This document shows, in pieces, positions 17,909 through 26,890 of a stretch of 64,000 nt of DNA. Every line of letters starts with the position of its first letter. Within the stretch, counting starts at the first letter, position 1. The translations under genes and the position numbers were made by a program. This DNA is from an uncultured Anaeroplasmataceae bacterium (GTDB taxonomy: Bacteria > Bacillota_I > Bacilli_A > Acholeplasmatales > Anaeroplasmataceae): NCBI GenBank assembly GCA_910584005.1, contig CAJTXR010000001.1, positions 124,001-188,000 of the forward strand, given 5' to 3'. Below the pieces are notes generated by a model, which was not told where the DNA came from, ran no database searches, and saw only the letters and a program-made list of their open reading frames with translations.

Positions 17909-19774
17909 ATGGAGGATAGTATTTTAGAACCATTAGACTTATATCATACAAGGCTGAAAAGTTTACATCATGAAAATGCAAGTAAATATTTTGATGAACT
18001 GGTCAAAAAATCTGGGATTTCAGTTGCGGAAAACCGTGAAACGATAAAAGTCTATGATGCAAAAAATAAAAAACTAGGTCACATTAAAAGGACTTTAAGA
18101 AAATACCAAATGATAAAAACAGGTTTGATTCTAGGATCTATCCTATTCATTATATTGGGGATAATTGCAATTTATACTGGAGTGAAAAAGCAGATTCCCC
18201 TATATTTAGGTATTCTATTTTTGTGCATTTCCTTTGCTTTAGCAATTATAGGGTTTATTTTAATAAAGAAAAAAATTAATCCTGTATGTAAAAATATTGA
18301 AGCTAAGCGTTTGTCTTTAGAAGAGGAACTTCAAAACCTATTAGATAAAGCCTGGTCCCAAATGGCTGCCTTAAATGCATTATTTGATTGGAACATGCCT
18401 GCTGAGATCATAACGAGGACAACACCACTAATTCAATTGGATCCATATTTTGATGCAAAGAAACTTCAATATCTAAAGGAAAAATATCATTTTGCAGAAA
18501 ATGATAAAGAAAATATTTCTACGATATTTGTTCAATCAGGCTCAATATTGGGAAATCCATTTCTTCTTTGTCGAACGTATAAGCAGCTATGGATCAATAA
18601 AACGTATACAGGTACTCTGACAATCCATTGGACCGAACAAGTTCGTGGTTCTGATGGGAAAACTCAAACTGTGCACCGATCAGAAATCCTTCATGCAAGT
18701 ATCATTAAACCCGCTCCGAACTATGATTATGAAACCTATTTGGTATATGGAAATGATGCAGCACCAAATTTGAATTTTTACCGCTATCCTTCTGAGGCTA
18801 ATGGCAAATCAGAAAAGGCAATTGCAAAAATGGTTTCTTCAGGAGTGAAAAAATTAGATCGACTTGCAAGAGAGGCTGTAGAAAAAAATCAAAATTATAC
18901 TCGGTTGAATAGCGATGAGTTTGAGGTATTATTTGGCGGAGAAAATCGCGACAACGAAGTGGAGTTTCGTCTTTTATTTACACCACTAGCCCAAAAAAAT
19001 GAAGTGAAATTGATTAAAAGTCAAGTTCCTTATGGGGATGATTTTTATTTTGAAAAAGCAAAGAATTTAAATTATATAAAATCAAATCATTCTCAGACTC
19101 AAGATTATTATGCGGATCCAAATCAATTCATAGGTTTTTCAGTAGATCAAATGAAAGAAAAATTTGTTCAGTTTAATGACAAATATTTTCAATCCTTGTT
19201 TTTTGATTTTATGCCATTATTATCGATTCCATTATATCAGCAGCATAAGCCTAAGGAATACATATATAAAGAAGAATATCGTTCAAATATAACAAGTTTT
19301 GAACATGAAGCTCTAGCAAACTCTTTTGATTGTGATTTATTGAAGAATCCTGCATCAGCTACAGATTCAATATTAAAAGCAACTTTTGAAAAAAAGAATA
19401 AGACAGTCGATTTAGTAAAAATCAGAGCTAATTCTTTTAAAGCCACAGAACGAATCGAATTTATCCCAGTATTTGGTGGGGATGGGAGAGTTCATAGTGT
19501 TCCAGTTCCATGGATTGAATATGAGCCAATTTACCAAGATACTTGGATGGAAGTTAAGGCTCAAAATGGCTCACGCCCTCAATTTAATCATATTTCACAA
19601 ACAGAGGCATTTCAAAAGTTTATGACCAACAGTCAAAGAAAAACTGCAATTCTATTTGAAAGAGGGTTAATGGCTGCCCTTTTGAAAGAACAAACCGCAA
19701 ATGTGGATTTAAACGATGTATCCCCTTTTTTTGAAGAATCAGAAAAAGAAAAAATAAATTCAAGGAAAAACTAA
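17909..19774 (+). CDS. Large membrane protein of unknown function, partner of LemA
   Basis: A 621-residue protein. It has two adjacent hydrophobic segments near residues 70-91 and 96-118, preceded by a basic cytoplasmic-type segment, and a large soluble domain from about 125 to the end rich in aromatic and charged residues. No catalytic motif is obvious. It is followed 19 nt later by lemA. LemA genes are often next to DUF3137 proteins, which also have two helices near the N-terminus and a large soluble domain, so a distant DUF3137 relationship is possible but unproven. The pair has its own promoter and terminator. Confidence 0.7.
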   Translation: MEDSILEPLDLYHTRLKSLHHENASKYFDELVKKSGISVAENRETIKVYDAKNKKLGHIKRTLRKYQMIKTGLILGSILFIILGIIAIYTGVKKQIPLYLGILFLCISFALAIIGFILIKKKINPVCKNIEAKRLSLEEELQNLLDKAWSQMAALNALFDWNMPAEIITRTTPLIQLDPYFDAKKLQYLKEKYHFAENDKENISTIFVQSGSILGNPFLLCRTYKQLWINKTYTGTLTIHWTEQVRGSDGKTQTVHRSEILHASIIKPAPNYDYETYLVYGNDAAPNLNFYRYPSEANGKSEKAIAKMVSSGVKKLDRLAREAVEKNQNYTRLNSDEFEVLFGGENRDNEVEFRLLFTPLAQKNEVKLIKSQVPYGDDFYFEKAKNLNYIKSNHSQTQDYYADPNQFIGFSVDQMKEKFVQFNDKYFQSLFFDFMPLLSIPLYQQHKPKEYIYKEEYRSNITSFEHEALANSFDCDLLKNPASATDSILKATFEKKNKTVDLVKIRANSFKATERIEFIPVFGGDGRVHSVPVPWIEYEPIYQDTWMEVKAQNGSRPQFNHISQTEAFQKFMTNSQRKTAILFERGLMAALLKEQTANVDLNDVSPFFEESEKEKINSRKN

Positions 19775-19793
19775 TATAAGGAGGAAAAGAAAA

Positions 19794-20459
19794 ATGGGAA
19801 ATCAATTAGATGAACTTGAAGGACCAGTAAATGAGGCTGGTAGAGATGTGAATGTAATTCACAAGCAGATTAAGGTGGAGGTAGGTGTAGGATCTTTAAT
19901 TTTTCAAATTATTTTGTGGGTTTTAGGAATTCTTCCTGGACTTATCTTCTTATTTATGAAAATTAAAGCAGCTTCTTATTTAAGACAGTTAGAACAAAAA
20001 CTTCAGCATGATGCCTCTCAAATTGATAATTATTTAGAACAAAGAGTAGTTATTTTATCTAATGTAGTAGGTTTAGTAAATAAAGCAATTGATTTGGATA
20101 AATCTACATTCACTCAAATTGCTGCAAGCCGTTCTGGCTTCCATCCTAACGACATTGAGCGAAATGAGCTTGCAAGTAAGGTGGATAACTTAAGTACAAA
20201 CTTAACGATGACTTTTGAAAATTATCCAGATTTAAAAGCCCATCATGAACTTGCTGATGCAATGCAGCAAAATTCATATCTTCAAAAGGAGATTACAGCT
20301 GCTAGAGAGGTATACAATGATACAGTAGCTACCTGGAATAAAGAAATTCAGGTTTGGCCAACAAAGATGATTGTTGCAGCAAAACAAGGCTATACGACAA
20401 GAATACCATTTTCTACAACAAAGGAAATTAAAGAAAAGGCAAGAGATGTCTTTTTCTAA
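19794..20459 (+). CDS. lemA: LemA family protein
   Basis: A 221-residue protein with one transmembrane segment (about 37-58) and a long helical bundle. LemA hallmarks are visible: LEQRVVILSNVVGLVNKAIDLDKSTFTQIAASRS, then NYPDLKAH and AAREVYNDTVATWNKEIQVWP. Unlike many LemA proteins the membrane helix is preceded by about 36 residues. The function of LemA proteins is not established. The start follows AAGGAGGAAAAG. It forms an operon with the preceding membrane protein. Confidence 0.9.
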   Translation: MGNQLDELEGPVNEAGRDVNVIHKQIKVEVGVGSLIFQIILWVLGILPGLIFLFMKIKAASYLRQLEQKLQHDASQIDNYLEQRVVILSNVVGLVNKAIDLDKSTFTQIAASRSGFHPNDIERNELASKVDNLSTNLTMTFENYPDLKAHHELADAMQQNSYLQKEITAAREVYNDTVATWNKEIQVWPTKMIVAAKQGYTTRIPFSTTKEIKEKARDVFF

Positions 20460-20470
20460 TTGATGAACAA

Positions 20471-20501
20471 GAGGGGTTTGTTTTTACAAATTCCTTTTTT
20501 T
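20471..20501 (+). terminator. Terminator after lemA
   Basis: A 10-bp stem with two G-U pairs (20472-20481 with 20486-20495), a short loop and a T tract. Confidence 0.65.
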
Positions 20502-20502
20502 G

Positions 20503-20532
20503 TTGAAAACGAATGGGTATTTATGATATAAT
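20503..20532 (+). promoter_or_regulatory. Promoter for the ftsY-ylxM-ffh operon
   Basis: TTGAAA at 20503-20508, an 18-bp spacer and TATAAT at 20527-20532 with an extended TGA element directly upstream. Confidence 0.7.
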
Positions 20533-20559
20533 TCTTAAAGAGAATACGGAGTGAAATGT

Positions 20560-21528
20560 ATGGGATTTTTTGATTTGTTTAAGCGTAAAGATAAAGAAAA
20601 AAGCAAAAAATATAAATTAGGCCTTCATAAGACAAGAGAAGGAGCCTTAGCGAGCTTAAAAGAAATTCTTTCCAAAAGCTCTAAGATAGATGACGAACTA
20701 TTTGATGCCTTAGAAGAAGTATTTATTATGGCGGATATCGGGGTAGATACTGTAGTTGATTTTATTGAAGAACTTCGAGATGAAGTATATCACAAGAAGA
20801 TATCTGATCCACTGTTATTACAAGAAATGATTATGGATAAAATGTTTGAAATCTATTTAAATGGAGAGATTGTAAATGCCAACTTGAATTTAAAAAAAGA
20901 GGGCTTATCTGTAATTTTATTTGTGGGGGTAAATGGAGTTGGAAAAACAACTTCCATTGCTAAAATCGCTTATTCATATAAAAAACAAGGGAAGAAAGTT
21001 TTACTTGCGGCAGGGGATACCTTCCGTGCTGGAGCAATCGAACAATTGGCCGTTTGGGCAAAGCGTGTTGGGGTGGATATTGTAACGAAAGAGGCAGGCT
21101 CTGACCCTTCTAGTGTAATCTATGAGGCTTGTAAAAAAGCCAAGGATGAGAAATACGATTTATTGTTGTGTGATACAGCAGGGCGTTTACAAAATAAAGT
21201 AAATTTGATGAATGAGCTTGCAAAGATGCATCGCGTAATTGAAAATGTTTGTCCTGGCTCTCCTGAGGAAACTCTACTTGTTATTGACGCAACAACAGGT
21301 CAAAATGGAATGAGTCAAGCGAAGGCTTTTAAAGAAGCAACACGGGTTACAGGAGTTATTTTAACGAAACTAGATGGAACCTCTAAAGGTGGAATTGTTC
21401 TTGCTATCAGGCATGAAATGGGAATTCCAATTAAGTATATCGGTTTAGGAGAAACGGTAGATGATTTAGAGGTTTTTGATATTGAACAGTATTTATATGG
21501 GCTTTTTGCGGATTTATTTGAGGAATAA
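20560..21528 (+). CDS. ftsY: Signal recognition particle receptor FtsY
   Basis: SRP receptor GTPase that docks ribosome-nascent chain complexes at the membrane. The 322-residue product begins MGFFDLFKRK, has a short helical N domain, then G1 GVNGVGKTTSIAK, GDTFRAGAIEQL, G3 DTAGRLQ, G4 TKLDGTSKGG. The A domain is minimal. The start at 20560 follows ACGGAGTGAAA; an in-frame GTG at 20551 lies in the ribosome site. First gene of ftsY-ylxM-ffh. Confidence 0.96.
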   Translation: MGFFDLFKRKDKEKSKKYKLGLHKTREGALASLKEILSKSSKIDDELFDALEEVFIMADIGVDTVVDFIEELRDEVYHKKISDPLLLQEMIMDKMFEIYLNGEIVNANLNLKKEGLSVILFVGVNGVGKTTSIAKIAYSYKKQGKKVLLAAGDTFRAGAIEQLAVWAKRVGVDIVTKEAGSDPSSVIYEACKKAKDEKYDLLLCDTAGRLQNKVNLMNELAKMHRVIENVCPGSPEETLLVIDATTGQNGMSQAKAFKEATRVTGVILTKLDGTSKGGIVLAIRHEMGIPIKYIGLGETVDDLEVFDIEQYLYGLFADLFEE

Positions 21529-21531
21529 TCT

Positions 21532-21843
21532 ATGACAATAGAAAAAAGAGAATCGATTATTGAACTATATGATATGTATGGTAGTTTATTAACGGAAAAA
21601 CAAAAAAGATATTTTGAGGATTATTATTTTGCGGATTTGTCCATTTCAGAAATTGCGGATAACTATCAAATCTCTAGAAATGCTGTTTTTGATCAATTGA
21701 AGCGAGGAATCCAAAACTTAGAAGAATATGAGGCAAAGCTGCACAATATTGCTCATTGTTCCACAATTATAAATCTAGAAATACCAATAGATATAAAAGA
21801 AAAAATCTTAGCAATTTTAAGGGGGGAAGAGGATGGCATTTGA
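21532..21843 (+). CDS. ylxM: YlxM/UPF0122 helix-turn-helix protein
   Basis: A 103-residue helix-turn-helix protein with the sigma-70 region 4-like segment LTEKQKRYFEDYYFADLSISEIADNYQISRNAVFDQLKRG. In streptococci YlxM associates with SRP and influences its GTPase activity. It lies between ftsY and ffh and overlaps ffh by 11 nt, the usual arrangement in Firmicutes. Confidence 0.92.
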   Translation: MTIEKRESIIELYDMYGSLLTEKQKRYFEDYYFADLSISEIADNYQISRNAVFDQLKRGIQNLEEYEAKLHNIAHCSTIINLEIPIDIKEKILAILRGEEDGI

Positions 21844-23251
21844 TAATTTAAGCTCACGTTTGCAAATGGGATTACGCCGTTTGACAGGCAAAGGTAAATT
21901 AAATGAGAATGATATAGATGAAATGCTTCGTGAGGTTCGCTTATCTTTATTAGAGGCAGATGTAAATTATAAGGTGGTTAAGAAGTTTTTAGCGAACATA
22001 AAGGAATCTGCCCTAGGAGAAAACATCTTAAAGGGATTAAATCCAGGACAACAAGTTGTTAAAATTGTTCGTGAAGAATTAAAAAAGACCTTAGGGGATG
22101 AAGCAGTAGAATTAACAATGGCTCCAAGTGGGATGACCGTAGTTATGGCGGTTGGTTTACAAGGTGCTGGTAAGACAACCGCTGTAGGAAAAATGGCTTT
22201 GTTTTACCGTAAAAAATTAAAGAAAAGACCAATGTTGATTGCTGCTGATATTTACCGTCCTGCTGCGGTAGATCAATTAGTTACTTTAGGTAAGCAAATT
22301 GATGTTCCTGTGTTTGAAATGGGAACAAAAGTATCTGCTCAAAAAATTGTAACTGAAGGATTAAAAAAGGCTAAAGAGGAAGGCTGTAATTTAGTATTTA
22401 TTGATACAGCAGGACGCTTAGAAATTAATGAGGATTTAATGAATGAGCTTTTGGATATCGAAAAAATAGCGAATCCAAATGAAGTTTTACTTACTGTTGA
22501 TGCAATGGCAGGTCAAAATGCAGTCAATGTTGCATTAGCTTTCCATGAAAAACTTCATATTACAGGCTGTATATTAACTAAACTTGATGGAGATACTCGT
22601 GGTGGTGCTGCTCTTTCAATTAAAGAAATGACGGGTATACCAATTAAGATTATGTCAACGGGTGAAAAATTAGATGCAATGGAAATTTTTTATCCAGATC
22701 GTTTGGCAGATCGTATTTTAGGAATGGGGGATGTTTTATCTTTAATTGATACAGTCACCGAAAATATTGATGAAGATGAAATGAAATCCATGGCAGAAAA
22801 AATGATGAGTAATAAGTTTAATTATAATGATATGCTCAAGCAATTTAAAATGATTAAACGGATGGGCTCCCTATCAAAGATCTTAGGTTTTTTACCAGGG
22901 TTTAAAGGAATTAAGCAAGCCATGAATCAAGTGGATGATAATGCTTTTGAAAAGGTGGAATGTATTATTTATTCCATGACGGAAAAAGAAAGAATACATC
23001 CCGAGTTAATCGATCGTGATTTTAAAAGAAGAGAACGAATTGCGAAAGGTTCTGGTCGTTCAATTCAAGAGGTCAATCGATTAAGACAATCCTTAGATCA
23101 AATGAAAAAAACAATGAAGCAGATGAATGGTATGACAGAAGAGGATGCCATGCGGATGCAATCGCAAATGAAAAATGGAAATTACTCTGGAATGGCTCAG
23201 CCAAAGGCGTATAAGGGCAAAGGAAAAGGAAAAGGTAATTTTAGATATTAG
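21833..23251 (+). CDS. ffh: Signal recognition particle protein Ffh
   Basis: SRP GTPase that binds signal sequences and the SRP RNA. The 472-residue protein has the N domain, the G domain (GLQGAGKTTAVGK; DIYRPAAVDQL; DTAGRLE; TKLDGDTRGG) and a methionine-rich M domain from about residue 320 (KMMSNKFNYNDMLKQF; SGRSIQEVNRL). It ends in a glycine/lysine tail. The SRP RNA gene is not in the window. Confidence 0.97.
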   Translation: MAFDNLSSRLQMGLRRLTGKGKLNENDIDEMLREVRLSLLEADVNYKVVKKFLANIKESALGENILKGLNPGQQVVKIVREELKKTLGDEAVELTMAPSGMTVVMAVGLQGAGKTTAVGKMALFYRKKLKKRPMLIAADIYRPAAVDQLVTLGKQIDVPVFEMGTKVSAQKIVTEGLKKAKEEGCNLVFIDTAGRLEINEDLMNELLDIEKIANPNEVLLTVDAMAGQNAVNVALAFHEKLHITGCILTKLDGDTRGGAALSIKEMTGIPIKIMSTGEKLDAMEIFYPDRLADRILGMGDVLSLIDTVTENIDEDEMKSMAEKMMSNKFNYNDMLKQFKMIKRMGSLSKILGFLPGFKGIKQAMNQVDDNAFEKVECIIYSMTEKERIHPELIDRDFKRRERIAKGSGRSIQEVNRLRQSLDQMKKTMKQMNGMTEEDAMRMQSQMKNGNYSGMAQPKAYKGKGKGKGNFRY

Positions 23252-23254
23252 TGT

Positions 23255-23284
23255 AAAAATCCATGAGTATATTCATGGGTTTTA
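23255..23284 (+). terminator. Terminator after ffh
   Basis: An 11-bp stem with one G-U pair (23256-23266 with 23273-23283) and a 6-nt loop. The T tract is short, so termination may be partial. An ATG at 23263 lies inside this hairpin, arguing for the later start of the next gene. Confidence 0.6.
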
Positions 23285-23304
23285 ACGCTTATTTGGAGGA
23301 AAGT

Positions 23305-23832
23305 ATGAAAATAGTGATTCTTGGCTTTTCTGGGAGTGGAAAATCGACACTTGCTAAAAAATTAGGACAATTTTATCATTTGGATATTTTATATTTAGAC
23401 TCCATCTTTTTTAAGCCAAATTGGGTAGAAATTCCTAAAGAGGAGTTCAATAAAAAAATATTAGATTTCATGGACTCCCATGATTCATGGATTATTGAAG
23501 GAAATTATCTTAAGGTTGCTCCTAACCGTTTTTTAGAAGCAGATCAAATTATCTTTTTAGATTATAATCGTTGGTTTTGTCTAAGAAGTGTAATTAAACG
23601 GTATAAGGAAAATAAACATCAAACAAGAGAGTCTATGGCAGAAGGATGCCAAGAAAAAATTGATTTTCCTTTTCTTTGGCAAGTTTTTTATAAGGGAAGA
23701 AAGCAGAAGAAAAGAAAACGTCTTATTGAAATTACAAAAAAAAGTAAAATGGGGTTGATTTTTAAAAATAGAAAAAAGCTTCATCAGTACTTAAAGGAAT
23801 TAGGAGTTGATAATTATGCAGCTAGTATGTAG
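23305..23832 (+). CDS. P-loop nucleotide kinase-like protein (topology modulation/FlaR type)
   Basis: A 175-residue small P-loop protein. Walker A is GFSGSGKSTLAKKLG at the N-terminus, followed by LDSIFFKPNW and EGNYLKVAPNRFLEADQIIFLDYNRWFCLRSVIKRY, the pattern of adenylate kinase-like proteins usually annotated as topology modulation protein or FlaR. The start at 23305 follows TTGGAGGAAAGT; the longer in-frame start at 23263 falls in a terminator. Its 3' end overlaps the next gene by 17 nt. Substrate unknown. Confidence 0.8.
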   Translation: MKIVILGFSGSGKSTLAKKLGQFYHLDILYLDSIFFKPNWVEIPKEEFNKKILDFMDSHDSWIIEGNYLKVAPNRFLEADQIIFLDYNRWFCLRSVIKRYKENKHQTRESMAEGCQEKIDFPFLWQVFYKGRKQKKRKRLIEITKKSKMGLIFKNRKKLHQYLKELGVDNYAASM

Positions 23833-24646
23833 TCTTTATGATATGAAAAATGCAAAAGCCTATGCGAAATATGTTTCATATATGCTTTTAGATACTCCTA
23901 TAATTTCTAAAAAAAATGTTTTAACCTTATTGGAGGAACAAATTACACCAATTTTAAAATTAAATATTTTTCTTCATCCTTTAGAGGTTGAAGATTGGAA
24001 GAAGCGATTAAAAGAATACACTTCTTGGAATTGTTTATTTTATATTACAGATTTGGGGATGGCACATATTTTAAAGGAACTGGGTGCAATTTCAAGAGTC
24101 ATATATGACCCAATAACAATGATACCAAATCATTTAGATGCTTTAGAATATAGTTCATATGGGTTTTATGCTGTTGGCCTTAGTAATGAAATCCCTTTGA
24201 ATGATGTAAAAAAAATTCTTGAACATAAAGAAATTAAAGGGTTTTATCAAGGATTTGGCTACCGCCAAATGTTTTATTCTAGAAGAAAGCTCATTAGCCT
24301 TTATGAAGAAAAAATAGGAACTAAGGGGAATCATAAAAATATGTTCATCCAAGAAGCCACAAGACAGGATCAATATCCCATTTATGAAACAGAAGCAGGA
24401 ACTTATATTTATCGAAATTATTTAATTTCTCTCTTAGAGGTAATGCATGAGCTTCCTGTTACTTTCTTGTATTTAGAAGGGCTTCAACTTGAAAATGAAA
24501 TATTTTTAGAAGTCCTAAAGATCTATCATGAATATCAGAAAAATCCAAATACAGTGGTTCCAATAGAAAAAATGAGAATGCTTAATTTACCGATACAGGA
24601 TGGCTTTTTATTTCAAGATACGGTTTATCATAAGGAGGAGTTCTAA
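23816..24646 (+). CDS. Peptidase U32-related protein, YrrN/TrhP1-like
   Basis: A 276-residue protein preceding a full U32 protein with a one-base overlap. It has U32-like stretches (YITDLGMAHILKELG; FYQGFGYRQMFYSRRKLISLYEEK; the ETEAGTYIYRN region) but lacks the cysteine cluster of the classical member. In B. subtilis the pair YrrN-YrrO (TrhP1-TrhP2) participates in 5-hydroxyuridine formation at tRNA position 34. Order and sizes here fit that pair. The start is ATG 23816 after TAGGAG. The assignment to TrhP1 is by context and weak similarity. Confidence 0.75.
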   Translation: MQLVCSLYDMKNAKAYAKYVSYMLLDTPIISKKNVLTLLEEQITPILKLNIFLHPLEVEDWKKRLKEYTSWNCLFYITDLGMAHILKELGAISRVIYDPITMIPNHLDALEYSSYGFYAVGLSNEIPLNDVKKILEHKEIKGFYQGFGYRQMFYSRRKLISLYEEKIGTKGNHKNMFIQEATRQDQYPIYETEAGTYIYRNYLISLLEVMHELPVTFLYLEGLQLENEIFLEVLKIYHEYQKNPNTVVPIEKMRMLNLPIQDGFLFQDTVYHKEEF

Positions 24647-25824
24647 TGGTAGAATTATTGGCTCCTGCAGGAGATTTAGAAAAACTCAAAATTGCAATTC
24701 TTTATGGTGCAGATGCTGTTTTTATCGGGGGACTAAAGTTTTCCCTTCGCTCTAGAGCTTCTAATTTCACTTTAGAGGACATCAAAGAAGGCTGTGCATT
24801 TGCTCATCGGCATCATGCTAAGGTGCATGTTACTTGTAACATTGTGATGCATGAACCAGATATAGAAGGGATTATTGAGTATTTAAAGGCGTTAGAAGAG
24901 GCTGGAGTAGATTGTATTATTGCCTCCTCTTTATCGATTTTAAAGTTGGTAAAACTCTACACAAAGATGGAAGCTCATGTTTCTACTCAAACCTCAACTT
25001 TAAATCAGGAAGCTATTCGTTTTTTTGAGGAGTATCATGTGGATCGGGTAGTCTTAGGTAGGGAATTATCTTTAGAAGAAATTGACTGCATCCGAAAGAG
25101 TACAAAAATTGATTTAGAAGTTTTTATTCATGGAGGAATGTGTGCTTCTTATTCAGGTAGATGTATGCTTTCAAATAATATGACTAATCGAGATGCCAAT
25201 CGAGGAGGGTGTGCCCATAGTTGTCGTTGGAATTATTCGCTTTATGAGGATGGAATAAAAATAAATCCAACAGGGGATTATTTTGCTATGAGCAGTAAAG
25301 ATTTATGTGCTGTAGAAGCAATTCCTCAATTAATCAAAATGGGAATTAATTCATTTAAAATTGAAGGGAGAATGAAAAGTCTGCATTATATTGCTACAAT
25401 TGTAAAGGCTTATCGGACCTTAATTGATGATGTAGAACACCATAAAGTAAAAGATTTTGACATTTATAAAAATAGGATTGCAAAAGCAGAGAATCGCTTA
25501 ACATCAACAGGGTTTTTATTTGGGTTGCCAACGATTTCTGAACAACTTTATGATTTAAATTTAACTTTACCCAGCAAAGATTTTGTAGGGATTGTGGTAG
25601 AATATGATTCAAAAACAAAAAAAGCCACTATTGAGCAAAGAAATTACTTTGTTCCTTTTAGTAGCTTAGAGGTTTTTGGTCCAAATCATACTGCTGAAAT
25701 CAAAATTCAGGATCTTTATGATTTGGATGGGTGTAGCATAGATGCGGCAAGGCATCCAAGACAAATTGTCTATTTTTATACTGATTTTCCTTTAGAAAAG
25801 CAGGATCTTTTAAGACTCAAATAA
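24646..25824 (+). CDS. Peptidase U32 family protein, YrrO/TrhP2-like tRNA hydroxylase
   Basis: A 392-residue U32 protein with an N-terminal TIM-barrel fold (VELLAPAGDLEKLKIAILYGADAVFIGG) and the conserved cysteine-rich block around residues 163-195 (EVFIHGGMCASYSGRC, then NRGGCAHSCRWNY), which in relatives binds iron or an iron-sulfur centre. Members YrrO/TrhP act in prephenate-dependent tRNA U34 hydroxylation; the old peptidase name is probably misleading. Coupled to the YrrN-like gene. The 3' end overlaps the convergent 101-residue gene by 15 nt. Confidence 0.88.
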   Translation: MVELLAPAGDLEKLKIAILYGADAVFIGGLKFSLRSRASNFTLEDIKEGCAFAHRHHAKVHVTCNIVMHEPDIEGIIEYLKALEEAGVDCIIASSLSILKLVKLYTKMEAHVSTQTSTLNQEAIRFFEEYHVDRVVLGRELSLEEIDCIRKSTKIDLEVFIHGGMCASYSGRCMLSNNMTNRDANRGGCAHSCRWNYSLYEDGIKINPTGDYFAMSSKDLCAVEAIPQLIKMGINSFKIEGRMKSLHYIATIVKAYRTLIDDVEHHKVKDFDIYKNRIAKAENRLTSTGFLFGLPTISEQLYDLNLTLPSKDFVGIVVEYDSKTKKATIEQRNYFVPFSSLEVFGPNHTAEIKIQDLYDLDGCSIDAARHPRQIVYFYTDFPLEKQDLLRLK

Positions 25825-26115
25825 GTTACGAATTTGAAGGTAAGCATTTGAAAGTTTAGAATAATCAATGTCTTCAATGAAATTTGTGATATCGCAAGCA
25901 TCCAAATTGCACTCCAATAGAGGTATGTCAGATTGATTGGATTCAGGGGACATTGTAAAATTTAGTAATTTATTAATTCCAAAAAATAAACGACCTTTGT
26001 TTCCATATTGATAGGCCTTATAGACCAATTCTTTTTCAAAATTACGTTTAGAACCATAAGCATTGTTTAAGGATTCAATAAAGACCTCTGATATTGTTGT
26101 GTTTGCTTTTAACAT
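25810..26115 (-). CDS. Small orphan protein, 101 residues
   Basis: I do not recognise this protein. It is supported by a good ribosome site (AAAGGAG about 10 nt before the ATG) and protein-like composition: NNAYGSKRNFEKELVYKAY, then an acidic C-terminal half with LLECNLDACDITNFIEDIDY. It has no membrane segment or signal peptide. It is divergent from the YgjP-like metallopeptidase gene with about 30 bp between starts, and convergent with the U32 gene. It is a minus-strand gene in a plus-strand arm. Confidence 0.65.
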   Translation of the reverse strand: MLKANTTISEVFIESLNNAYGSKRNFEKELVYKAYQYGNKGRLFFGINKLLNFTMSPESNQSDIPLLECNLDACDITNFIEDIDYSKLSNAYLQIRNLFES

Positions 26116-26147
26116 TTTTAAAAAACTCCTTTCTGGTGGTGATTGTT

Positions 26148-26816
26148 TTGATTTTAGTTCATGTGAATCAAATAGATTTTTTTGTTGAACTTATTTATAA
26201 AAAATTCAATAAAAAAATCTATTTGAGAGTGAAAGATGGAAGAATACAAATTACGACTCCAACGAAGCTTTCAATATATACGATAGAAGATATGATCCGT
26301 CGTAATTTTAATTCTATAATTCAACTTATGAATGAAACTAAAAAAATAGAAGATAAAATTCATTTTTTAGGAAAAGAATATTTACTTGAATATAAAGAAT
26401 CTTCTTGTAGCCTAGCTTACCTATGTGAAGATAAATTTATTATAGAAACAATGGATATATCTTCAGCTTTTAAGCTAGTAGAACTATTTTACAAAGATGC
26501 ATTACAAAAAATTGTCGAAACCTATAAAGAAGAAATATTTTCTAAATTTAATATTGATTTTGAAGTTCAATTTGAATATAAAAATGTGAAAGGCTATTAT
26601 GGAGAATGCTTTCCCAAAAAGCATAAGATTATTCTTGCAACAAAACTAGCGAAATATGATCTCAATTTTATCCTATCTGTTATATATCATGAATGTGCTC
26701 ATTTTAAATATTTAGATCATCAGGATGCATTTTATCAGTATCTAGAAGAACGGTTTCCAAATTATAGAACAGTCCAAAAGCAGCTTAGAAGTATAAAGTA
26801 TCATGATAAATACTAA
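26148..26816 (+). CDS. YgjP-like zinc metallopeptidase domain protein (DUF45)
   Basis: A 222-residue protein with the DUF45/YgjP signature: strand-rich N-terminus (KKIYLRVKDGRIQITTP), ending in the zinc motif YHECAHFKYLDHQDAFYQYLEE, where HECAH provides two zinc ligands and His in DHQDAF a likely third. The start I prefer is TTG at 26148, preceded by GGTGGTGAT; the open frame extends further upstream into the divergent gene without a good site. Function of the family is poorly known. Confidence 0.82.
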   Translation: MILVHVNQIDFFVELIYKKFNKKIYLRVKDGRIQITTPTKLSIYTIEDMIRRNFNSIIQLMNETKKIEDKIHFLGKEYLLEYKESSCSLAYLCEDKFIIETMDISSAFKLVELFYKDALQKIVETYKEEIFSKFNIDFEVQFEYKNVKGYYGECFPKKHKIILATKLAKYDLNFILSVIYHECAHFKYLDHQDAFYQYLEERFPNYRTVQKQLRSIKYHDKY

Positions 26817-26829
26817 TATAAAATAATGA

Positions 26830-26858
26830 TTGATTTTTCATATGATTTTTTGTATAAT
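26830..26858 (+). promoter_or_regulatory. Promoter for greA
   Basis: TTGATT at 26830-26835, a 17-bp spacer and TATAAT at 26853-26858, followed by TAAGGAGG. Confidence 0.7.
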
Positions 26859-26890
26859 AATAAAGCGTATTGTAAGGAGGAATTCAATAT

